From Kuschelorhynchus macadamiae (Eukaryota; Arthropoda; Insecta; Coleoptera; Curculionidae): a stretch of DNA of 64,000 bases. The stretch spans positions 806,001 through 870,000 of the forward strand of contig JAUTXW010000325.1 in assembly GCA_030620095.1 (NCBI GenBank), read 5' to 3'. The notes beneath the pieces are model-generated. The model searched no databases. It was not told the origin of the DNA and saw only the letters and a list, made by a program, of their open reading frames with translations. The position numbers and the translations under genes are program-made. Positions 53,701 to 64,000 of the stretch are shown in pieces (within the stretch, counting starts at the first letter, position 1; each line of letters begins with the position of its first letter).

Positions 53701-54320
53701 GGGACTGAAATTTTTTAATACTGAGATTTTTATATTTACAGTCATTTCCTTGTGTTTTCTTATGTTAAAATGATACGATTTCACGACAGTCCAAGGTCAG
53801 GTATCATGTTGAAATATGTATGAGTAAAACCAAAAATGTTCAGGACCAATCACCGCCATCAAAGTCTAGCCACTTTTGACCTAATTTGAATCTGCTTTCT
53901 ATACCTGGTTACACCTATTATGACTAAAATAACTAAATTATTAACGTCCCTGTCTTAACGAATTTTTGAAAACTGAAATTATTTACTAACAATTGCAAGT
54001 GGTTATAATGGCAAAAAGGAATAAGATAGATTACAAGGATAGTAGGAAGACCCAAAGAAAAATGAAAATCGAAATGTAAAATAACAATAGTTTACATAAA
54101 TAGTGTTTTTAACTTTGCTTAAGTATAGAAAATATTATTACATATTTTAATATTAAAATTCCAAAATACGTTAGGAAAAAAGCCCTAATGGTAAACATAC
54201 CCGATATTAATTTTAAGAGAAACTTTTTCAGTATATTTTTCTTTGCAATGGTCTTCGAATTCATTAATAATGTCCAAGAAAACCCAAAATCACGATTAGT
54301 ATATATTCATTCCTGCACAG
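53701..54320. other. AT-rich, no recognised feature
   Basis: Nothing recognised. Confidence 0.35.
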
Positions 54321-54512
54321 CAGGGCCGGCGCGAAATATGGGTAAGAGGTGCACCGGTAGCAGCCTCTCGTTTCAACTGAGAGTCGCTTATTGTCATCCC
54401 AGTATAAAAATGGCGATTTTTTGACCATTCGTTTATGACAGTCGTTTAATTGGTTAGTTGCTGTTCATTGGAAGTTCTAAAGGCGGCCCCGCAAAAACTC
54501 GCACCGGCTCTG
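54321..54512. mobile_element. 192-bp hAT MITE with perfect target duplication
   Basis: Ends CAGGGCCGGCGCGA and TCGCACCGGCTCTG are 14-bp inverted repeats with two mismatches. Both flanks are CTGCACAG (54313-54320, 54513-54520), an exact 8-bp duplication. GC-rich relative to its surroundings and non-coding. Confidence 0.92.
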
Positions 54513-54631
54513 CTGCACAGCATGGCGTACCAATATTATCCACACTATATACTATTATACGACAAAATTTTAAAACTTTTCGACACGACGGAATCGGTAA
54601 CACATTGATTTCTAAAACAATCTAACGACAT

Positions 54632-54765
54632 AAGTAGGCGTGAACTTTGCGGCCATCACAGACCAACGCCGACGATGGAAGTCGAGGAAATTGTCGGATT
54701 GCGATAATTTGTTCCAGTACACAGTAAATTATAACGCACATGAGTAAAGTGAGACCAGCTGCAAG
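54632..54765 (-). CDS. Possible exon with membrane segment, unrecognised gene
   Basis: On the minus strand, TATTCCTTGCAG (a strong splice acceptor) opens a frame encoding GLTLLMCVIIYCVLEQIIAI then RQFPRLPSSALVCDGRKVHA and a stop at about 54632. The start is hydrophobic (likely membrane helix), followed by a basic, proline-containing segment. A GT donor after TCGGCGTTG could shorten it. No family recognised and no partner exon found. Confidence 0.3.
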
Positions 54766-54817
54766 GAATATTTTATTGTAGATTATAGAGGAATAATTAA
54801 GTAATATTAAATAGAAA

Positions 54818-55205
54818 AGGAAAGGTTTGCAGTAGAACGAAGACAGTTTAAAGAGCAATATTTTTGAAAGTAAAAAAGATCCATGGTATTTGCTTTTTAA
54901 TTTTGACTTAATGCTTAAGTGGTACCACCTTTTGTATTACCCGGAAGTACAAAGAACTTTTTTCAAGTCAGCCTATATATATTTGAAATCTGCTTAAAAT
55001 GTCGGAACAGGATTGATATTCGAGTAATAAGGAAAGGTTTGCAGTAAAACGAAGATAATTTAAGTAGCAATATTTTTGAAAATAATACGGTATACTGCTT
55101 TATAATCTTGACTTGATGCTAAACTGGTACCCATTCTCGTTTATCCGGAAGTACAAACAACTTTTTTTAGTCAACCTGTATATATTTGACATCTGCATAA
55201 AAATT
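54818..55205 (+). repeat. Two-unit direct repeat, about 212-bp period
   Basis: AGGAAAGGTTTGCAGTA at 54818 recurs at 55030. Both units continue with AGCAATATTTTTGAAA, CTTGACTT, GGTACC, CCGGAAGTACAAA, ACTTTTTT and TATATATTTGA-ATCTGC. Non-coding; resembles an insect MITE duplicated in tandem. Confidence 0.7.
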
Positions 55206-55740
55206 CTTTTTAATGATGTATTATATTTAGGTTTTGCTGTCTACTGCTATTTAAAACAAAACTATTTTGCTATGGCAACTGCTTAATAATATCTGTTATA
55301 TTTAAAGAGCCAGTTTTGTGAGTAAAGTTGAACCTGAAGATGGATAACAGAAAGTTTAAAAATAATGAAAAATTGGATATGTCATTAATGTATGAAAAAG
55401 TTAAATGAATAAATGATATATTAAAACATTTAAAAGCCAAGCCACGCTTTCATAACGTAACTAAAACGTAAAAAAGAAAATTTGAGAAGATATATAAATG
55501 TCTTAGTTAAAAACAGCCACAATGGCCACGGATAGTAACGCCAAAATTTTTTCGTGTAATAAATTTACATGTGATCCAGAATATATTGTCATAAATTGGT
55601 ATATCTGTACTCAAAATCTTATTTTTGTACTTCATCGTTCGTTTATAAAAGCAAAGTTTTTAATATTTTAATATATCACTTATTTTAACTTTTTAGTTCT
55701 GGAAATACCATAATTTTACTTTCCACTTTTTAGATACCAC
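55206..55740. other. AT-rich, no recognised feature
   Basis: Nothing recognised. Confidence 0.35.
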
Positions 55741-55744
55741 CATA

Positions 55745-55960
55745 TACCGATATTAATTAAATCTGCATAAATGTCAAAATCTGTCCGTCATGTTGACGAA
55801 GCCAATTTGAATTTTCAAATGCTGACAAATGTTCTTAAATATCCTCGGAAATCGATTTTCAGTCGATTCTGCACAAATGATAAATTTCGTCCGACAGGTT
55901 GTAGACCTCATTCTGAAATGTTGACAAAATTCATAATTTGATATCGATTTACAGTCGAAT
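55745..55960 (+). repeat. Tandem repeat family of about 110 bp, third locus
   Basis: About two diverged units with TCTGCACAAATGATAAATTTCG, GTCATGTTGACG, AATTTGAATTTTCAAATG and CGATTTTCAGTCG, matching the units at 25735 and 27870. Confidence 0.65.
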
Positions 55961-56745
55961 TGGATGAAAGTGAAAGTAGGTGAAAAATCTAAAAGACGAC
56001 CTGAACCAATCAAACATACATACAGAGGAGTGGAATTAATAAAAGAGTGGTTAAAAAAGAGCTGCATTAATATATTTACAAGATGATTTTTATTCAAATA
56101 GAGTACGGACAAGTTTTGTATTTGGTCAACTTGACTTTTCAAGAAACTTTTTTTTGAACAAATAACTCCAACTAATGAGTATACCGTTTCCGTTCTGCAA
56201 AAAGTTTATCTAAATCTATCCAGGACAATGAAAAAGAATGCAATAATTCGTGTTTTTCATAACAGCTATTTTGAAAATAGTTAATTTTTGAGCATATTTC
56301 AACAAGAATTAACAGACGAACAAAACGATAGTCAAAAATGAATTGTAATCATATGTGATAAAAACTTCCCAGTTAATCCATATAAATATCTTTCCTGGGC
56401 TGTAGCAAACCTTCAAATAATTAGAAAATGGTTTGATGTCAGATTCTATAGTCCCAATTTTTTTGTAAGAGACTATATTAGAATGGGATTTTTTATTCAT
56501 TAGGATTGCAAATTTACTTAGATGGAGGCACTTGTTTATAATAGTAGGGTAATGAAGAAATATCTTCACTAGACCTTTCTTGCAAAATAGAGAGAATCGA
56601 TCTCGGGCTCTTATTCCATTAGAATACATTTCGTAACAGATCTACACTACACCTCTTAAATTTTATGATTTAGAGGATTAAAAATAAAGATTGCGAACGA
56701 GTGCAGAATATAAACTAATCAGGTAGAGAATGCAGATACATTTTT
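55961..56745. other. AT-rich, no recognised feature
   Basis: Two minus-strand frames above 100 codons (55774-56142, 56309-56629) show no domain. The first partly overlaps the tandem repeat, so both are read as chance. Confidence 0.35.
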
Positions 56746-57940
56746 ACTTCCGTTATAAAAGTAAAGTATTGTAATCGTTAAAAAATCACCCTCCGAGATT
56801 CTTCAATCTTCACTTTTCAGGGTCCCTAGATGATGAAAAACATGTTTTCTCGATCCCGTCGGTCTGTCTGTCTGTCGGCCCATCTGTTCGCGGCATAGCT
56901 AAAAAACTACTTATCCGATTGACTTTGAAGGGTCATATGGGGATGATCTGGTAATGTTTTGGTAACAATCCAATATGTCAAAACAAAATGGCGGCCTAGT
57001 GAGATGTTAAAAAAATGATTACTAAGAAAGTGCTTATTCAATTTACATCAAATTTTGCACAAAAATCAAGTATTATGTAAGAATCAACTAGAAAAATTTT
57101 GGTACGAATCCAAAATGGCGGAACAAAATGGCAGCTTAATAAAATATTTAAAAATTCAGCCTGATAAAACTACTTAATGATTTCAAATTGTATGCCATAA
57201 CTAACTGAGGTATAGAGATGACCTAGTAAAAGTGTGGTACTAATTCAAGATGGCGGCGCAATAAAATTTTTGTAATCTGAAAAAAATCAACTTCTAAGGT
57301 TTTACATATATTTGCGGTTTGGCGTCCCTAGGTGCTAAACATATGTTTTATCAAGTCCGTCGGTTTGTCTGTCAGTTGGCCGAACAGCTTAAAAACTACT
57401 CATCAGATTGACTTCAAATTTTAGTCAAAAACTAATCCTCATATGAGGATGACCTGGCAATATTTTGGTTAAAATCCAATCTGCCGGAACAAGATTGCGA
57501 CCTAGTGAAACGTAAAAAAATTATTACTAAAAAAAAACTAATCCAATTTATCTCTAATTTTGCAAAAAAATCAAGGGTTTTACAAAAACTACTCATTAGA
57601 TTAATTTTGAATTTTGAGAAAAGTTAAATATGATATAAGGATAAACTGGTGCGAATTCAATCCAATTCGGTATGTGTCAATGTAAAAACTACTTATTGAA
57701 TTCATTTTAAATTATGCCCAAAATGAACTGTGGCATAGATAAAAACTGGTAAAGTGTTGGTAAGGATCCAATTTATTGGAACAAAATGGCGTTCAATAAA
57801 AATTTTTAAAAAGACAACATATACGTGTTCCTAAAAAACTATCTACTGAATTAAATTGGTTCACACTTCACTATTCCTAATAAAACGAAATATTCATAAC
57901 GAGGGAAGTTCCGGGTAAAGGAAATTTACCGATTTTTTTA
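56746..57940 (+). mobile_element. GCCAT-module repeat family, copy E (most complete)
   Basis: Starts ACTTCCGTTATAAAAGTAAAGT and ends AACGAGGGAAGTTCCGGG...AATTTACCGATTTTTTTA. It has two related halves opening TTGTAATCGTT-AAAAATCACC (about 56769) and TTTGTAATCTGAAAAAAATC (about 57270). Each is followed by TCCCTAG-TG, a (TCTG)n-like patch and repeated modules ending CCAANATGGCGGAACAAAATGGC. No reading frame. At 1195 bp without a foreign insertion, it is the best reference copy in the window. Confidence 0.8.
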
Positions 57941-58046
57941 ATATCAATTTGAATACCACTTAAAATAATGCTTCGATAATGATAACTTCTTTTAGTAGAT
58001 AGCCATAGATAGCCAACTGCATTAAAACTGATTGAAACTTAGTACT

Positions 58047-59824
<1,778 letters not shown>

Positions 59825-60480
59825 CGGAAGCTTTCACGGCTTTGGTCAATTAACAAATCATGGTTCCACCTTACAACAATAATAACCCTATGCCATGATA
59901 GGAAATTAATAAGGAGTTATTTACCGATAGGAAGTGTAGTTCCTCCATGTATACACCGAACTACAGACAAGACTGCAAGGTTACTTCTGCGGTCCAATAT
60001 ACGGACAATGTTTGCGATCGCCCAAGGACGTTATTCCATTCCAAACGGAAGGAGTATATGGAATTCCCTGTTCTTGTGGTGACATCTATATTGGAGAAAT
60101 TGGACGATCTACATCCACTACGCTTAAGGAACATGAACGATGTTTTAGAAAGAAACAAATCGTACAATCTGTTGTATCTGAACACCAAAATTCCGCTGGA
60201 CATGTCATAAATGTAAAAGAAACCAAAGTTCTTAATAAGCGTTCTAATAAGTTTAATAGAGATACGGGCTACAGTCTACATCATACGTGAAAATCGTTAG
60301 AATCATGGTTTGGTGAACGGAGGTCGGGTATATATTGCAGCGGACCTAAATCTCTCCGAGCTCATTCAGTGTTCCGATTTGAAGTAAAGGTCCCTGAAGA
60401 TGCATCGTGCAATCGAAGACGAAACGTCGGAAAATACTACCATTTTGACACGATTTAATCCCAAGAACCATGATTTATTA
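59825..60480 (+). pseudogene. Penelope-like element 3' fragment (GIY-YIG region)
   Basis: DVIPFQTEGVYGIPCSCGDI then YIGEIGRSTSTTLKEHERCF and SAGHVINVKETKVL (60020-60235) form the PLE GIY-YIG domain: G-V-Y...Y-I-G, CxC, Arg and H..H. A stop follows at 60290. In another frame ESWFGERRSGIY and VPEDASCNRRRNVGKY match the usual PLE C-terminal end. The first 80 bases are terminal-repeat-like text. GAACCATGATTTRTTAA occurs inverted at both ends (complement of 59850-59866, and 60465-60481). The RT is missing. Confidence 0.82.
60383..60438 (+). ncRNA. Second hammerhead-like motif, degraded stem II
   Basis: CTGAAGA (60394-60400) and GAAACGTC (60421-60428) are the core blocks. Stem I pairs TCC/GGA (60391-60393 with 60429-60431). 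Past an internal loop, AGTA/TACT pair (60383-60386 with 60435-60438). The 20 bases between the cores do not fold into a clean stem II (TGCA-TCG-TGCA at 60401-60411 is the best), and GACGAAACGTC can form a competing hairpin. It is in the same position relative to the PLE coding end as the motif at 49907. Confidence 0.45.
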
Positions 60481-60481
60481 A

Positions 60482-62099
60482 CCCTTTTTAATTTAGCTAA
60501 TTGAAAGGAGATTTTTTTTAATTCCAAAAATATATTTTATTTTATCTATGTTCAATGTGATAGTCAATTAAGTGCTTAGCATGTTGTCTTTTCTTTGAAT
60601 AATATTATTCGAAAAACAAGATTTAACTTAAGAACAGATAATTTACCGAGAAATAAAATATTATTTTTACTACTTTTTTGTGATAATAATTAAAATAAAT
60701 ATTGACAAAGTATACATTCTTGAAAGAAAGAAGTGCTCTTCTTAATGATCTAAAAATATAAGGAGTATTCCACTTTCAGTAACAAAGTCGGCTCGTTTCC
60801 TTACTTTACGATTGCCATTTCATTATTTTTACCACATCTTGGAGGGTTAGATAAAACTTTAACAACAGTTTTTAAATAAAAATAAAATACAGCTTGTGGA
60901 CGACGTTCAAAATATAAACAGAAACCCTGTACATACAAGCAGTAATAACGATCAACGTAATGGCCGCAAGGTATGGACAAAAAACTGGTGGCATGTAATC
61001 CTACGTTAGACATAACAAAAATTCAAAATTATTTTGAATGTAAATCCAAAAAACAATACACCCAAATCATTCTCTCCTCGTGAACGAAGATTGTTCTCGC
61101 CGCTCGACAGTTTTATTCTTCAGAAGTACTTTCTGTAATATTTACGATGGTAATCATCATCACGATTACGAGATGGGTTCTTTCGATCGTTATTTTCTCT
61201 CTTATCCCGTAGTTGCGGTAGCTGATGGCTCTTCATTAATGTGAAGTCAAGTGTACGATGGTCTTTTTCATTCGTTTTGTGTTTTGTACCTTCTTCATTG
61301 TTGCACGAATCGGATCGGCTGTCCCCTGGGGCGCGCAGCCATCATATTTAAAATGACGTGTTGTTTTTTCTGGGTCTTCCAAAGACCGTTTTGGCACCTG
61401 GAAGATTCTAAGTCTATTTTTAGGAAGTGTATGACGCGGTAGAATTATGTAAAACTAATATCGCACGGTATTATAATTGCTTTTTTCTTTTGACGAACCG
61501 TTTAAACTCAAATTTCTTCAAGCAGAACTGAAGAAAATGTCTTAAAAGATTATCTTCAAGCCGGGAGACTTTGATTTTAAGTTAAGCTCATCGGGAGCAA
61601 GAAAGTCATTTAGTACTCGTCCTATTAACATTCATTGAAATGTATAAATATCAGAACTTGAAGAAAATACAAATGTTTCTATAAAAAAAATAAAACCCCT
61701 TAAAAACAAACATTTTTAGTTCACCCTTTTTAATTTTATTTATAAATAGTTTTATAGAAAAGATCAAGCTCAAAGTTTTCGAGGCCTAAGTTTAAAATGT
61801 TGGAAGTTCCTTATAAAATAAACAAGTACTGGTGTTCGTTTTTAAATTTTTGCTAGACTCAAGGTAACTAATATTATATAAAAGCGGCATCTATACATAT
61901 TTATGAAGAATCAACAATTCAAAAAGTCCTTTTTGCTCATATTAGATATACAGAGGGAAGGCAACCTTCCGAGACATATTTGCCCGACTTACATCAAATT
62001 TAGTAGAGCACGGATCATTTATCTACCCCCTTCCTAAAGCATACACCAAACAAGATAGAGGAGAGAAAATAAATAATCGTATTGGGTTATGTAGAAGCG
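60482..62099. other. No recognised gene
   Basis: An ACAGGGTTTCTG terminus-like motif (minus, near 60930) and the repeat shared with 22985 (61865-61900). Frames are short. Confidence 0.35.
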
Positions 62100-62790
62100 A
62101 CGCCTTCATCTTCTTGCCAGCAAACAGAGATAGCAAGTGGTGTATCCAAATCTAATGCTCAAAGAATTTTGCAAAAATATAAATATCATCCATATAAATT
62201 CCACATACTTTAACATTTACGCCCTAGCGATGCCGAGCGCCGAATGTTGTTTTGCCAATGGTATTTACAACAAATTTATACTCATGCATCATTTGGCAGC
62301 CAAATCCGTTATCTGGTCTGATTAATCTTATTTTTCAACTGCGGGAATTTTCAATCGCCATAATACAAGAAACTGGTCCGCAGAAAATCACCATTTAATT
62401 TTTGACAGGGCACCACACGGACGCTTTGGGGTTGAGGTCTCGTGTTGCATTTTTGGAAGACGCATAATCTAAAGATCTCACAGCGCGTCGGTACTTAGAA
62501 ATTCTTGAGGAAATTATTCCACAACTGGTACTCCCAGTCACAACTCTGCCCTTTTATGGGCATTTTTAAACGATAAATTTCCTCAAAGATGGATTTGTAC
62601 CCACGGACCCGTAAAATAACCCCTGGATCTCCGGATCTTTCGATTTTAGATATGGGATTTCATGCAAAATAAAAATATAAATCACGATATCAGTCTGTAG
62701 CGGACTTCGTGCGGCAATCGATTTAACTTTCTGAAATTTGCAAAGAACGCCTATGATTCTTTTGAGCTCCATTAGAAAAATAATGAAAAT
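62100..62790 (+). pseudogene. Mariner/Tc3-like transposase relic, second lineage
   Basis: Plus-strand blocks: IASGVSKSNAQRILQKYKYH then PYKFHI (about 62125-62205), RPSDAERRMLFCQWYL (about 62225), GNFQSP and RRKSPFNF (about 62345-62400, the DDE 'F..H..RYW..ENPH' zone), RYLEILEEIIPQL (about 62490), WICTHGPVK and PPGSPDLSILDMGF (about 62595-62660, equivalent to 'WIGRGGPV.WP.RSPDLTPLDFF'). Stops and frameshifts throughout. Its wording differs clearly from the relic at 42840, so it is a separate subfamily. Confidence 0.75.
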
Positions 62791-63345
62791 CTGCTAATTT
62801 TACATACGGAAAAATGGCCATCATTTTGAAAACCTCCTTTAAAAACTCTTTGCATTTTCAAAATTTTGTTTCTCCTTTCTTTTTCCTAACTTGAGTTTTA
62901 AATAAGATAGGTAATTTAATTATTGTTTTACTTTGAGTAAAATTCAATAATTTTATCATAATTAAGTTAAAATGCTGTAATAAATAATAAGAGTTGAAAA
63001 TTAAAAAAGATCTTTTGAATTAAGTTTGAAACTATTACATCTTTAGTATAATAAATAATTTCATGAATTTTGTTTTTAAAATACACTTTAGTTATACGCT
63101 ACTACCTACTAATTAGATACAAAACAGCATTTTAGAAAACCTCGAATTTTGAGCTTGTTTTTCAAAATAACTGCATAATGTATATATTTTTGAAAAGCCC
63201 ACATTATTCCTAATGAGTATAAAGAATAATATACAGGGTGTACCATTAAAAAAAATAAAGTAGGGTCTGATAACTCTTTGAACTGACCCTGTATACTGGC
63301 ACTGAATTTTACGAAAAGTCATATAAGGAACAATTTTCGATTGAG
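62791..63345. other. AT-rich; paired TACAGGGTG ends 65 bp apart
   Basis: TACAGGGTGTACC at 63232 faces GACCCTGTATA at 63286. This could be a tiny or internally deleted MITE. Otherwise nothing recognised. Confidence 0.45.
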
Positions 63346-63349
63346 AATG

Positions 63350-64000
63350 ATAACAATCTTAGTGAACGTACATCATTAAACATTAATACTATTCTAGAAT
63401 TACTAACTTTTTGTGTAAAAACCAGTTATTTTCACTATAAAAACGAATATTACCAACAAAATTTTGGCGTGGCTCCTTTATCTCCTTTACTAAGTAATAT
63501 TTTTATGGGAAGCTTTTGACATAATCATATTCAAAATTACGATCATAAGCCACTTATATGGTGGAGATACATTGATGACATTTTTTGTATCTATGAACAT
63601 GTTGATCAACATTTAGATGATTTTTTAAACCATCTTAACACCAAAGAACCCACAATTAAATTAATTATTGAAAAAGAAACAGACCAACAACTTCCATTCT
63701 TAGACATATTTATTGAAAAGGGCATATAGAGTTTTGAAACAAAAGAATACATATAAAACCTAAACACACACACACACAAACAAAATACTTAAATGTTTAC
63801 TCAAATCATCCAATCATGGTTAAAAAGGGGATTATAAAAAGTCTATGTGATAGAGCAAAAATAATTTGCAATGATAAAAATTTCGTTGAAGAAAAAATAA
63901 AAGATGTTTTAAATAAAAAACAATTATCCTAATGGTTTCATTGAAAAATGTTTTAATGAATTTGAGAATCCAAAGGTCAAACAAATCTAAAATAGACCAA
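63350..64000 (+). pseudogene. Penelope-like element RT, running off the window
   Basis: ERTSLNINTILELLTFCVKT (about 63365-63425), NFGVAPLSPLLSNIFMGSF (PLE 'GSPLSP..ANIFM' block, about 63460-63518), then a stop, WWRYIDDIFCIYEHVDQHLD (catalytic Y-I-D-D, about 63560-63625), FLNHLNTKEPTIKLIIEKET, LPFLDIFIEKG, a stop, and after a frame change YLNVYSNHP...KKGIIKSLCDRA and NFVEEKIKDVL (63790-63915). The order is the same as in intact PLE RTs. At least three stops or frameshifts. The endonuclease half, if present, lies beyond 64000. Confidence 0.85.

Overview
This is an AT-rich (by eye roughly two-thirds A+T) stretch of animal nuclear DNA, almost certainly from an insect. The grounds are its mobile elements: hAT, Tc1/mariner and pogo/Tigger transposons, jockey/CR1-like and RNase H-bearing non-LTR retrotransposons, and Penelope-like elements (PLEs). 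MITEs, many long (AT)n tracts, and introns with short consensus splice sites agree with this. I could not place the insect order. There is no bacterial-style gene organisation. Most short reading frames are chance or shadow frames in AT-rich DNA.

Layout. 0.7-3.0 kb: two large foldback (inverted-repeat) structures. 5.3-8.2 kb: a repeat family copy ('GCCAT-module element', copy A) interrupted by a hAT transposon with a perfect 8-bp target duplication. 9.5-13.4 kb: repeat fragments, a decayed non-LTR reverse transcriptase split by an (AT)n tract, and a dead pogo/Tigger transposase. 14.0-19.4 kb: two inverted copies of an element of about 0.45 kb, the right one nested in copy C of the GCCAT-module element. 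21-26 kb: a pre-miRNA-like hairpin and several MITEs, one loaded with TATCGATA boxes. 25.7-28.4 kb: a tandem repeat of about 115 bp broken by an RNase H-bearing retrotransposon. 29-30.7 kb: copy D, holding a mariner-like relic. 34.7-36.7 kb: the one convincing host-type spliced gene, on the minus strand, with an intron containing an (AT)n tract of about 780 bp. 39-40 kb, 42.8-44.7 kb and 45.9-48.3 kb: non-LTR, mariner and Tc1 relics. 48.4-50 kb: the best preserved PLE, with intact GIY-YIG coding and a hammerhead-ribozyme-like 3' motif. 53-54.5 kb: another PLE relic and a hAT MITE. 56.7-57.9 kb: copy E, the most complete GCCAT-module copy. 59.8-60.5 kb and 63.3-64 kb: two more PLE fragments. 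62.1-62.8 kb: another mariner-like relic.

The elements do not form a pathway. What links them is nesting: hAT in copy A, the inverted element in copy C, the mariner relic in copy D and the retrotransposon in the tandem array. This gives a relative chronology. The most interesting items are the ribozyme-like motifs at PLE 3' ends, the modular GCCAT repeat family, the 73-nt hairpin at 21.26 kb, the TATCGATA-rich hAT MITE, and the spliced gene with a one-base frameshift.
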